Assembly (NCBI GenBank): GCA_019117325.1
Contig: DWZY01000286.1
Span: forward strand, 1 to 43,589
DNA from: Candidatus Brevibacterium intestinigallinarum
Lineage (GTDB): Bacteria > Actinomycetota > Actinomycetes > Actinomycetales > Brevibacteriaceae
Length of the DNA: 43,589 nt
Direction of reading: 5' to 3'
In this document: one piece after another, positions 29,186 through 36,596 of the stretch
Layout of the letters: each line of letters starts with the position of its first letter
Numbering within the stretch: position 1 is the stretch's first letter
The notes under the pieces: model-generated
Database searches by the model: none
What the model saw: only the letters and a program-made list of their open reading frames with translations
Told to the model about the DNA's origin: nothing
Made by a program: the position numbers and the translations under genes

Positions 29186-29752
29186 ATGCCTGCGCACGCC
29201 TTCGACCATCCCGCGCCCGACCGCTTCATCGCCGGGACTGTCGGCCTGCCCGGCGATCGGTCGTTCTACCTGCAGGTGTCGACCTCGGGCCGCGTGCACT
29301 CGGTGGCACTGGAGAAGGAGCAGGTCGAGATCCTCGCCGAGCGCGTCGATGAGCTGCTGGATCTGGTCCGCTCACGGGCCAGCGGCCGCCACGGCGTTCC
29401 CGCAGCCCCGGTGCCGGAGGTCGAGGACAACGCCGGCCTCGTGATGCCGGTCGATGCGGAATTCCGGGTGGGCACGATGAGCCTGGGCTGGGACACGGAG
29501 GACCACCGGCTCATCATCGAGTGCTTCGAACTCACCCGCGCGGACGCGGAATCGGGTGCGAGCTCGGAGCCGACCGCGGACGGCGAGGATCGATCCGTCC
29601 TGCGCGTGCGGCTCACGGGCGTCCAGGCGCGCGAGTTCGCCCGCCGCGCGGAGCAGGTCGTCACCTCCGGGCGGGGGGAGTGCCCCCTGTGCCACGGCGC
29701 CCTCGACCCCTCCGGCCACATCTGCCCCCGACTCAACGGGGTGGCCCGCTGA
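29186..29752 (+). CDS. DUF3090 family zinc-ribbon protein
   Basis: A 188-residue protein of the actinobacterial DUF3090 family. It begins FDHPAPDRFIAGTVGLPGDRSFYLQV, has HSVALEKEQVEILAERVDELLD near residue 40, and an all-beta-looking core with FRVGTMSLGWDTEDHRLIIECFEL. The C-terminus is a probable zinc ribbon, GECPLCHGALDPSGHICPRLNG, with three Cys and two His. Function is unknown; the family almost always neighbours the SCO1664-like gene and mshC, which is the arrangement here. Its ATG is six bases after TAGCCT, so it is likely leaderless. The next gene begins eight bases past its stop codon. Confidence 0.9.
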   Translation: MPAHAFDHPAPDRFIAGTVGLPGDRSFYLQVSTSGRVHSVALEKEQVEILAERVDELLDLVRSRASGRHGVPAAPVPEVEDNAGLVMPVDAEFRVGTMSLGWDTEDHRLIIECFELTRADAESGASSEPTADGEDRSVLRVRLTGVQAREFARRAEQVVTSGRGECPLCHGALDPSGHICPRLNGVAR

Positions 29753-29760
29753 CAGCCGGG

Positions 29761-30585
29761 ATGCTGCACCTCCTGTCCACCGGCACGATCCGGCCGCTGG
29801 GCAGGATGCGCGGCGCCAGCAACGAGACCCTTCTCACGACCGTGACGGGGTCGGAGACTCCCGACGGGCCGGTGCGCACCGTGCGGGCGGTGCTCAAGAC
29901 CCGCGCGGGGGAGCAGCCCCTGCGCGATTTCGCCCGCGGCACCCTGTCCCAGCGCGAGGTCGCCGCCTTCCGACTCTCCCAGCACCTGGGACTCCATGTC
30001 GTGCCGCCCACGGTGTGGCGCGCGGACGTCAGCCGCCCGCAGGCGGACGGTGCGTCCCTGCAGGCCTATGTCGAGACGGAGCCGTCCGCGGACCAGCCCG
30101 TCGTGCTCGCCGCCGAGGACGCGGTGGGACCGGACCTCGCTCCCGTGCTCCGGGCGATGCTGGAGGACGGGACCGAGGTCGTCCTCGCCCATTCGCTCGC
30201 AGAGCCAGTGCGCCGCATCGCGCTCCTCGACGTCCTCCTCAACAACGCGGACCGCAAGGGCGGGCACGTCCTCGCGGGCGCATGGCGGATCGAGACGGAC
30301 GCGCAGCTGTCCGTGGGTCTCCACGCGATCGACAACGGACTGTCCTTCCACGCGGCGCCCAAGCTGCGCACGATCCTCTGGGGCTTCGCCGGCGCCGTGC
30401 TCACGGATGAGGAGACTGCCCTCGTCACCCGGGCGCGCGATGAAGACCTCGATGCGCTGCTGGGTGATCTGCTGCCCCCGCGCGAGCTCTGGGGGATCGC
30501 GCGCAGGGCCGCGGCGCTCCTGGAGGAGGGCCGCTTCCCGTACGCACCCGAGGATCGTCACGCGATCCCGTGGCCGCCCCTGTGA
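29761..30585 (+). CDS. SCO1664-family protein with PI3/4-kinase-like fold
   Basis: A 274-residue protein resembling the HipA/phosphatidylinositol kinase fold. AVLKTRAGE holds a candidate ATP-binding Lys46, SQREVAAF the matching Glu66, NNADRKGGHVL (residues 161-171) a catalytic-loop-like Asp164 with His169, and IDNGLSFH Asp191 in place of the metal-binding DFG. All key positions look intact, so it may be an active kinase, but its substrate is unknown. It starts eight bases after the DUF3090 stop without a good ribosome site, implying coupling. The genes DUF3090, SCO1664-like and mshC form a conserved run in actinobacteria. A kinase role is inference from motif spacing. Confidence 0.85.
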   Translation: MLHLLSTGTIRPLGRMRGASNETLLTTVTGSETPDGPVRTVRAVLKTRAGEQPLRDFARGTLSQREVAAFRLSQHLGLHVVPPTVWRADVSRPQADGASLQAYVETEPSADQPVVLAAEDAVGPDLAPVLRAMLEDGTEVVLAHSLAEPVRRIALLDVLLNNADRKGGHVLAGAWRIETDAQLSVGLHAIDNGLSFHAAPKLRTILWGFAGAVLTDEETALVTRARDEDLDALLGDLLPPRELWGIARRAAALLEEGRFPYAPEDRHAIPWPPL

Positions 30586-30672
30586 CGCGGACCCTGTAAT
30601 GCGCGCCACCCTGCGGCACCGCGCCGCCCGGAAAGTTCGCGTTGTGCACGGCGAAGTGCCATGCTGGTGCGC

Positions 30673-31911
30673 GTGAAGTCCTGGTCTACCCCTCAGATTC
30701 CCGTCGTGGCCGGTCGGGGCAAGCGCCCCACCGTCTTCTGCTCCTCGCACCGCGGTCCGGCGGACACGCCCCGCAAGCTGAAGGAAGCGCGCCTCTACGT
30801 CTGCGGCATCACGCCGTACGATGCGACGCACCTGGGCCACGCCGCCACCTACGTGGCCTTCGACGTCCTCCAGCGCGTCTGGCGCGATGCGGGCGTCGAC
30901 GTCACCTACGTGCAGAACATCACGGACATCGACGACCCGCTCCTCGAGCGCGCCGATGCGAGAGGTGTCGATTGGCGGGAGCTCGCCGACTCGCAGATCG
31001 ATCTGTTCCGCTCGGACATGGAGGCCCTGCGGGTCATCCCGCCGGAGTCCTACATCGGGGCAGTCGAGGCGATCCCGCGCGTCGTCGAGGCCGTCCAGCG
31101 GCTCCTGGACAGCGGCGCGGCCTACACGCTGGACAACGGCGACGTGTACTACCGGGTGGGCACGCGCATCGACCCGCCGTTCGGTTCCGCCTCGCACCTC
31201 GAGCGCCACGAGATGCTCGAGCTGTTCGCTGAGCGCGGCGGTGACCCGGAGACCCCGGGCAAGGAGGATCCGCTCGATCCGCTCCTGTGGCGCACCGAGC
31301 GTCCGGGGGAGCCCTCCTGGGACGGCGGCCGACTGGGTCCGGGCCGGCCCGGCTGGCACATCGAGTGCGCGGTCATCGCGCACGACCACGCGGGATTCCC
31401 GCTCACCGTCCAGGGTGGCGGCAGCGACCTCGTGTTCCCGCACCACGAGATGTGCGCGGCGCACGCGACGGCGCTGACCGGGAAGCAGTTCGCGAAGGCG
31501 TACATGCACGTGGGCATGGTCGGCTACGAGGGCGAGAAGATGTCGAAATCGAAGGGCAACCTCGTCCTCGTCTCGCGCCTCCTCCAACAGGGGGAGGATC
31601 CCATGGCGATCCGCGCCGTCCTGCTGAGCCACCACTACCGCAGCGACTGGATGTACACGGAGGGCCTCCTCGTCGAGGCGCGCACGCGGCTGGCCGCCTG
31701 GCGCCGGGCCGCGCAGTCGGTCACCGATCCGGATGCGGCGGAGGAGCTCCTGCAGGACATCCGCGGCAACCTGGTTGACGACCTCGACACCCCCACGATC
31801 CTCGACGACCTCGATGACTGGGCGGAGTCCGTGGGCGCGGGCGGCACGCGCGAGGCCACGCAGCTGGTCGTCGACGCCGTCGACGCCCTGCTGGGCATCG
31901 ACCTGCGCTAG
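30673..31911 (+). CDS. mshC: L-cysteine:1D-myo-inosityl 2-amino-2-deoxy-glucopyranoside ligase
   Basis: This 412-residue ligase adds cysteine to GlcN-Ins in mycothiol synthesis, the main thiol of actinobacteria. It is a cysteinyl-tRNA synthetase homologue lacking the anticodon domain. Motifs: YVCGITPYDATHLGHAATY with zinc ligand Cys44, VQNITDIDDPL, GRPGWHIECAVIA and FPHHEMCAAH providing other zinc ligands, and the ATP-binding signature GEKMSKSKGN. C-terminal VDALLGIDLR matches mycobacterial MshC, whose proteins start M-x-SW-x-APxIPVV, so I chose GTG 30673 (MKSWSTPQIPVV) over the ATG at 30661. Either could be right. It shares four bases, CTAG, with the stop of the convergent PAC2 gene. Confidence 0.93.
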   Translation: MKSWSTPQIPVVAGRGKRPTVFCSSHRGPADTPRKLKEARLYVCGITPYDATHLGHAATYVAFDVLQRVWRDAGVDVTYVQNITDIDDPLLERADARGVDWRELADSQIDLFRSDMEALRVIPPESYIGAVEAIPRVVEAVQRLLDSGAAYTLDNGDVYYRVGTRIDPPFGSASHLERHEMLELFAERGGDPETPGKEDPLDPLLWRTERPGEPSWDGGRLGPGRPGWHIECAVIAHDHAGFPLTVQGGGSDLVFPHHEMCAAHATALTGKQFAKAYMHVGMVGYEGEKMSKSKGNLVLVSRLLQQGEDPMAIRAVLLSHHYRSDWMYTEGLLVEARTRLAAWRRAAQSVTDPDAAEELLQDIRGNLVDDLDTPTILDDLDDWAESVGAGGTREATQLVVDAVDALLGIDLR

Positions 31912-32750
31912 TCCGCGCGCCCGTCGTCGTTGCGACGGTGCAGGTAGCGCTCGAACTCCGCAGCGATCGCGTCGCCGCTGGCCTCCGGCAGGTCAGCGGC
32001 GTCCGTCATGCTCTCGAGCCGGTGGATGTACGCGGCGAGGTCGTCATCGGCGGCGATCGCGGCCTCGGCGTCTGCCTCCCAGTCCCGCGACGCGTCGACG
32101 AGTCCGCCCTGGTCCAGGACCAGGCCGGTCAGCTCCTCGAGCGCGCCCAGAAGCGCCAGGTGCGCCTTGGGCGAGGGCGAGCCGGCCAGGTAGCCGGGCA
32201 CCGCGGCCCACAGAGACACCGGGCTGCGGCCGGCGGCGGACAGCTCGTGCGCGAGCACCCCGATGATCCCGGTGGGCCCCTCGTAGTCGCTGCGCACCGC
32301 GTTCGCGGCGGGGACGTCCTCGGGCCGTTCGCTCGTGACGGTGATGGGGATGGGCCGCGAGTGGACGGTGTCGGCCAGCAGCGCGCCCAGGAGCACGACG
32401 ACGTCGCCGTCCTCGACCCGGTCGACGATGAGCGAGGCGAAGCGCCGCCACAGGAATGCGGGCTCATCGCCCACGATGACCTCGAGGGGGATGCCCGTGC
32501 CCCGGACCGTGCCGGCATGGATCTCCGTGCCCGGCCAGTCGATGCGCGCGCTGCCGTCCTCCCCGCGGGACACCGAGGGCCGGTGCGTCTGGAAGTCGTA
32601 GAACTCCTCGCCGCCGATCATCCCGACGTGGCGCAGCCCCATCTGCTCGATGAGGTCCCGCGCGAACGACGTCGCCGCCTCCGCCGCGTCGTTCCATCCC
32701 TCGAAGGCGAGGACGATGAGACGCGAACCGGGTGCGGGCAGGTGATCCAT
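31908..32750 (-). CDS. PAC2 family protein
   Basis: A 280-residue member of the PAC2 (proteasome assembly chaperone 2-like) family common in actinobacteria. LIVLAFEGWNDAAEAATSFARDLIEQ begins the conserved domain, with GGEEFYDFQTHRPSV, LLGALLADTVHSRP, GIIGVLAHELSAAG and SLWAAVPGYLAGSPSPKAHLALL later. Residues 220-280 are a helical tail. Bacterial PAC2 proteins are not proven proteasome chaperones, but the Pup-proteasome locus lies only 3-9 kb away. TACTCT on the minus strand sits seven bases from the ATG at 32750, so translation is probably leaderless. It is divergent from the HAD gene over 45 bases. Confidence 0.9.
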   Translation of the reverse strand: MDHLPAPGSRLIVLAFEGWNDAAEAATSFARDLIEQMGLRHVGMIGGEEFYDFQTHRPSVSRGEDGSARIDWPGTEIHAGTVRGTGIPLEVIVGDEPAFLWRRFASLIVDRVEDGDVVVLLGALLADTVHSRPIPITVTSERPEDVPAANAVRSDYEGPTGIIGVLAHELSAAGRSPVSLWAAVPGYLAGSPSPKAHLALLGALEELTGLVLDQGGLVDASRDWEADAEAAIAADDDLAAYIHRLESMTDAADLPEASGDAIAAEFERYLHRRNDDGRAD

Positions 32751-32757
32751 GCCTCCC

Positions 32758-32789
32758 AGAGTACGCGCTCGCGCGGGACTCGTTAGGCT
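32758..32789. promoter_or_regulatory. Divergent leaderless promoters: PAC2 and HAD genes
   Basis: TACTCT on the minus strand (32758-32763) lies seven bases from the PAC2 ATG. TAGGCT on the plus strand (32784-32789) lies six bases from the HAD ATG at 32796. The 45-base intergenic space contains little else. Confidence 0.6.
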
Positions 32790-32795
32790 GGCCGC

Positions 32796-33482
32796 ATGAG
32801 CACCTCACCCCACAGCTTCGCCGCCGTCCTCTGGGACATGGACGGGACCCTCGTCGACACCGAGCCGTACTGGATGGCCGCGGAGATCGAGCTCATGGGC
32901 AGCTACGGACTCCACTGGGACGAGAAGCTGGGCGAGCTCATGGTGGGCAACACGCTGCTGCGCAGCGCGGAGATCCTCCGCGAGCACGGGCTGCCGCTGC
33001 CGGCGGAGGAGATCGTCGAGATCCTGCTGGACGGCGTCGTCGCGCGCGTCCGCGAGCACGTCCCGTTCCGGCCCGGTGCGCTCGCGCTGCTGGCGGACCT
33101 GCGCCGGGACGGGGTGCCGTGCGCCCTCGTGACGATGTCGTACCGCCGTCTCGCCGAGGCCGTCGTCGCCGCGTGCGAGCCCGGCACCTTCGCGACGCTC
33201 GTCACGGGCGACGAGGTCGCCCACGGCAAGCCGCATCCCGAGCCCTACCTCGTGGGCGCCGACGCCGTGGGGCAGCCGCCCCACCTCTGCGTCGCGCTCG
33301 AGGACTCACTGCCCGGACTGCGCTCGGCCATCGCCGCCGGCACGCGGGCCGTGGGGATCCCGCACATCGTCGGTCTGCCGGAGACACCGGGCGCGGTCCT
33401 CGTCGACTCGCTCGAGGGCGTGTCCGCCGCCACCCTCGACACACTGACGACGGACCTGCTCAGCGCCCCGCGATCGCGGTGA
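32796..33482 (+). CDS. HAD superfamily phosphatase
   Basis: A 228-residue haloacid dehalogenase-like phosphatase of the beta-phosphoglucomutase/phosphatase subfamily. Motif I is VLWDMDGTLVDTEP with nucleophile Asp14 and acid/base Asp16; motif II is ALVTMS; motif III is the Lys in VAHGKPHPEPY; motif IV is VALEDSLPGLRSA. An alpha-helical cap lies about residues 20-85. The substrate cannot be named. Its ATG is six bases after TAGGCT, a leaderless layout. The last 23 bases overlap the convergent RecB-like nuclease gene. It is regularly found beside PAC2 and mshC genes in actinobacteria. Confidence 0.9.
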   Translation: MSTSPHSFAAVLWDMDGTLVDTEPYWMAAEIELMGSYGLHWDEKLGELMVGNTLLRSAEILREHGLPLPAEEIVEILLDGVVARVREHVPFRPGALALLADLRRDGVPCALVTMSYRRLAEAVVAACEPGTFATLVTGDEVAHGKPHPEPYLVGADAVGQPPHLCVALEDSLPGLRSAIAAGTRAVGIPHIVGLPETPGAVLVDSLEGVSAATLDTLTTDLLSAPRSR

Positions 33483-34272
33483 TCTCCGGTGTGGGCGGGG
33501 GAGTCCCGCCCCACGCGGGGCAGATCGGCTTGAAGTGGCACCATCCGCACAGCGGCGTGCGCCGGGGCCGCCAGCCGTCCGATTCTGCGGCACGGGCGAT
33601 CTGTTCCCACAGCTGGAGGATCTCCGCCTCCGTCCGCTCGATGTCCGCCGCCGTGGGCCGCTTCGTGACCGTCGTGCGGCTGCCCAGGTAGAAGAGCTGG
33701 AGGGTGTGCACCAGCTCGCGCCGGCTCAGCCAGTGGACGAGGGCGTAGAAGCGCATCTGGAAGTCCGCCTCGCCCGAGTACTGGGGCTTGGGCTGCTTCC
33801 CCGTCTTGTAGTCGACGAGGCGCACCTGTCCGCCGGGCGCGATGTCTGTCCGGTCGACGAAGCCGCGCAGTGTCAGGCCGTTGTCGAGATCCGCACGGAC
33901 GAACTCCTCGCGCGCCGCCGGCTCCAGCTTCTGCGGCAGTTCGAGGGTGAAGTATCCCTCGAGCAGCGTGCGGGCCTGCTGCTGCAGGCGGGAGACCTCG
34001 TCCGGGCCGGGGAACAGCTGTGCGACGGTCTCCGGGTCCTTCTCCCGCAGGGCGTCGAGAGCGGGTCCGATGCCCGCGACGGCCGTCTCGATCGTGCGCT
34101 CGTCCGCTTCCGCATCGAACAGCCGCTCGAGGACCGCGTGGACGAGCGTGCCGCGGAACGCCGCCTCCGAGGGCGGCTCCGGCAGGCGATCGATGCTGCG
34201 CAGACGGAATTTGAGCGGGCACTGCACGAAGTCGTTCGCGCGCGACGGGGACAGAGCGAGCAGTTCGGCCAT
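33460..34272 (-). CDS. RecB-like PD-(D/E)XK nuclease
   Basis: A 270-residue stand-alone RecB-family exonuclease domain. SPSRANDFVQCPLKFRL is the N-terminal iron-sulfur/structure motif with the first Cys, GTLVHAVLERLF provides the His, and the catalytic core GFVDRTDIAPGGQVRLVDYKTGK gives the PD-(D/E)XK residues (Asp of FVDR, Asp and Lys of VDYKTGK). A C-terminal CGWCHFKPICP completes a likely four-cysteine Fe-S cluster, as in AddB/Cas4 relatives. It may process DNA ends. TACGGT on the minus strand lies six bases from the ATG at 34272, with no ribosome site. It is divergent from the M50 gene by only 28 bases. Confidence 0.9.
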   Translation of the reverse strand: MAELLALSPSRANDFVQCPLKFRLRSIDRLPEPPSEAAFRGTLVHAVLERLFDAEADERTIETAVAGIGPALDALREKDPETVAQLFPGPDEVSRLQQQARTLLEGYFTLELPQKLEPAAREEFVRADLDNGLTLRGFVDRTDIAPGGQVRLVDYKTGKQPKPQYSGEADFQMRFYALVHWLSRRELVHTLQLFYLGSRTTVTKRPTAADIERTEAEILQLWEQIARAAESDGWRPRRTPLCGWCHFKPICPAWGGTPPPTPEITAIAGR

Positions 34273-34278
34273 GCGGCA

Positions 34279-34294
34279 ACCGTACCCGTACGAT
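34279..34294. promoter_or_regulatory. Back-to-back -10 boxes: RecB-like and M50 genes
   Basis: TACGGT on the minus strand (34279-34284) and TACGAT on the plus strand (34289-34294) are only four bases apart, each six bases from its start codon. The -35 region of each promoter would fall inside the other's coding start, so RNA polymerase could occupy only one at a time. Confidence 0.55.
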
Positions 34295-34300
34295 GGTCCG

Positions 34301-35458
34301 GTGCCTGAACCCACCGCTACCGCAGACGCTCCTGCGCCCGCAGCCTCCGGCGGCCTCCATCTGGGGCGGGTGCTGGGCGCCCCCGTCCTGCTCGCCTGGT
34401 CGTGGTTCATCGCGGCCGGGGTCATCATGCTCCTCTTCTCGCCGTGGATCGCGCGCGTGCGCCCCGACCTGGGGTCCTTCAGCTACGTCATCGGCTTCGT
34501 CTTCGCCGTCGTCCTCTTCGGCTCCGTCTTCCTCCACGAGCTGGCCCACGCGGTCGCGGGGCGCCTCGCCGGGTACCGCGTCGCAGCCGTCGAGCTGAAC
34601 ATCTGGGGCGGCTTCACCCGCTTCGAGCCGCGCGAGCAGGCCGATTCGCCGCGGTCCGCGTGGACGAGCTTCACGATCTCCGTCGTGGGCCCGGTCGTGA
34701 ATCTGGCTCTGGGCGCGGCCGGCTGGCTCATCCTCGGCGGGCTGGAGCGCGGCAGCGTCGCCTGGCTCCTGCTGTTCGGGTTCTCGCTCGCGAATCTGGC
34801 GCTGGGCGCGATCAACCTGCTGCCGGGCATCCCGCTGGACGGCGGCTGGGCGCTGCAGGCGGTGTTCTGGCGGATCACCGGCAGCCCGTTCATGGGGACG
34901 ATCCTGGCCGCCTGGGTCGGCCGCCTCATCGCGCTGGGCTTCGTCGCGTGGGCCGTCCTGCAGCCGCTGCTGTCAGGCGGCCGTCCGGATCTCGTCACCG
35001 TCATGTGGACGACCGCGATCGCCGTCATGATCTGGGTGTCCGCGGCAGACGCGGCGAAGAACGCCCGTCGCGCCCGCCGCGTCGAGACGTACGACATGCG
35101 CCGCGTCATCCAGCCGGCGATCGCCGCATCCTGGAGGTCGCCACTGGACGAGGCACTCGCCTACGTGGACCCTGACACGGGACGGCCTCCGCTCGTCGTC
35201 GTGCTCGACGACTCCGGTCTGCCGCACGGCCTGCTGGATCGCCGCTCGGCGCAGTCCGCCGCTCCGGGCACGGAGGTCAACGAGCACATCCGCCGCCTGG
35301 GTCCCTGGATCGGCGCACCCGCGGACATCACGGCGCCCCATCTGCTGGAGTCGCTCACGCATCGTCCGCGCGCCACGCACTGCCTCGTCCTGGACGGGGA
35401 GACCCTCGTCGGCCTCATCGACCTGCCGGAGTTCTTCGACGAGCTGCTGGCCCACTGA
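34301..35458 (+). CDS. Site-2 protease family M50 membrane peptidase with CBS domains
   Basis: A 385-residue zinc metalloprotease of the M50 (site-2 protease) family, resembling mycobacterial Rip3. Transmembrane helices flank the zinc motif HELAH (His79-Glu80-His83), and a second conserved motif, INLLPGIPLDGGWAL, lies near residue 170 with the third ligand Asp. Six or so hydrophobic segments are visible in residues 20-260. The C-terminal 120 residues form a cytosolic CBS-like pair (about residues 265-380). It may cut membrane regulators such as anti-sigma factors. GTG at 34301 is six bases after TACGAT. Four of the in-frame alternatives upstream lie within the neighbouring gene, so this start is preferred. 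Confidence 0.88.
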   Translation: MPEPTATADAPAPAASGGLHLGRVLGAPVLLAWSWFIAAGVIMLLFSPWIARVRPDLGSFSYVIGFVFAVVLFGSVFLHELAHAVAGRLAGYRVAAVELNIWGGFTRFEPREQADSPRSAWTSFTISVVGPVVNLALGAAGWLILGGLERGSVAWLLLFGFSLANLALGAINLLPGIPLDGGWALQAVFWRITGSPFMGTILAAWVGRLIALGFVAWAVLQPLLSGGRPDLVTVMWTTAIAVMIWVSAADAAKNARRARRVETYDMRRVIQPAIAASWRSPLDEALAYVDPDTGRPPLVVVLDDSGLPHGLLDRRSAQSAAPGTEVNEHIRRLGPWIGAPADITAPHLLESLTHRPRATHCLVLDGETLVGLIDLPEFFDELLAH

Positions 35459-35479
35459 TCCGGCTCCCGCCCGCTGATC

Positions 35480-35485
35480 TAGAGT
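35480..35485 (+). promoter_or_regulatory. Leaderless -10 box of trmI-mpa
   Basis: TAGAGT lies seven bases before the trmI ATG at 35493. A GGAGG between box and ATG is too near the start codon to act as a normal ribosome site. The -35 region is weak. Confidence 0.5.
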
Positions 35486-35492
35486 GGAGGCG

Positions 35493-36596
35493 ATGAATAC
35501 GTCCTCCAGCTCCGCGACCTCACCCCGCCCCACCGGCGAGCGCGTCCAGCGCGGACCGCTCCGGCCCGGCGACAAGGTGCAGCTCACCGACCCCCGCGGT
35601 CGCCTCAACACGATCGTCCTCACGCCCGGTGAGCGGTTCCACACCCACCGCGGGTGGATCGAGCACGATGACCTGCTGGGCGGCCCCGAGGGCGTCACCG
35701 TCCACAGCAGCGAGGGCATCGCCCACCAGGCGCTGCGCCCGGCGTACGAGGACTTCGTCCTCTCGATGCCGCGCGGCGCGGCGGTCATCTACCCCAAGGA
35801 CGCGGCCCTCATCACGACGATGGGCGACGTGTTCCCCGGCGCCACCGTCGTCGAGGCCGGGGTGGGCTCCGGGGCCCTCACCCTCGCGCTGCTGCGCGCC
35901 GTGGGCGACGCGGGACGGGTCCTGTCGTTCGAACGCCGCGACGAGTTCGCACAGATCGCCGCGGGCAACGTCGAGGACTTCTTCGGCGCGCCGCACCCGG
36001 CCTGGAGCTGCACGGTGGGCGACCTCGCCGACGCGCTGCCGCAGACACTGGGTCCGGGCGAGGCGGACCGCGTGGTCCTCGACATGCTCGCTCCCTGGGA
36101 GTGCGTCGACGTCGCCGCGAACGCGCTGGTGGGCGGGGGCATGATCATCGTCTACGTCGCGACCGCCTCGCAGCTGTCCCGCACCGCCGAGGCCGTGCGC
36201 GCCTCCGGCCGGTTCGCGGAGCCCCGCGCGCTCGAGTCGATGGTCCGCGACTGGCACCTCGAGGGCCTGGCCGTGCGACCCTCGCACCGGATGATCGGTC
36301 ACACCGGCTTCCTGCTCTTCGCCCGCAGGCTGGACGACGGCCAGGGTCCCATCGAGCGCTCGCGCAGGCCGCAGGGCAGCACCCCCAGCGACGAGGACAT
36401 GGAGGCCTGGTTCGAGCCGCCCATCACGGAGCAGGCGATCGGCCAGCGCACCGCACCGGCCAAGCGGCTGCGGAAGCTGGGGCGCCAGGCCGGCTCCAGG
36501 GCGCGCACGGAGGCCGCGGCCGCGCAGTCGGATGACGCGCAGCATCCCACGAACGACACTGCCACGCACCACGAGGAGGCATCGGATGACGACTGA
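35493..36596 (+). CDS. trmI: tRNA (adenine-58-N1)-methyltransferase
   Basis: This 367-residue SAM enzyme methylates A58 in the T-loop of tRNA (m1A58), as M. tuberculosis TrmI (Rv2118c). The N-terminal beta domain (PGDKVQLTDPRGRLNTIVLTPGERFHTHRG) precedes the Rossmann methyltransferase domain with IYPKDAALITTMGDVFPGATVVEAGVGSGALTLALL and the Asp of DRVVLDMLAPWE. The C-terminal 70 residues are extended and charged. The next gene mpa begins inside its last 11 bases, after GAGGAGG, so the two are co-translated. Its placement before mpa is the standard actinobacterial order around the proteasome locus. The family call is secure. Confidence 0.93.
   Translation: MNTSSSSATSPRPTGERVQRGPLRPGDKVQLTDPRGRLNTIVLTPGERFHTHRGWIEHDDLLGGPEGVTVHSSEGIAHQALRPAYEDFVLSMPRGAAVIYPKDAALITTMGDVFPGATVVEAGVGSGALTLALLRAVGDAGRVLSFERRDEFAQIAAGNVEDFFGAPHPAWSCTVGDLADALPQTLGPGEADRVVLDMLAPWECVDVAANALVGGGMIIVYVATASQLSRTAEAVRASGRFAEPRALESMVRDWHLEGLAVRPSHRMIGHTGFLLFARRLDDGQGPIERSRRPQGSTPSDEDMEAWFEPPITEQAIGQRTAPAKRLRKLGRQAGSRARTEAAAAQSDDAQHPTNDTATHHEEASDDD

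Noticed and set aside
29266..31635. 789-codon open frame on the minus strand
   Set aside because: It runs opposite DUF3090, the SCO1664-like gene and mshC, all with clear family motifs. No domain is visible in the antisense product.
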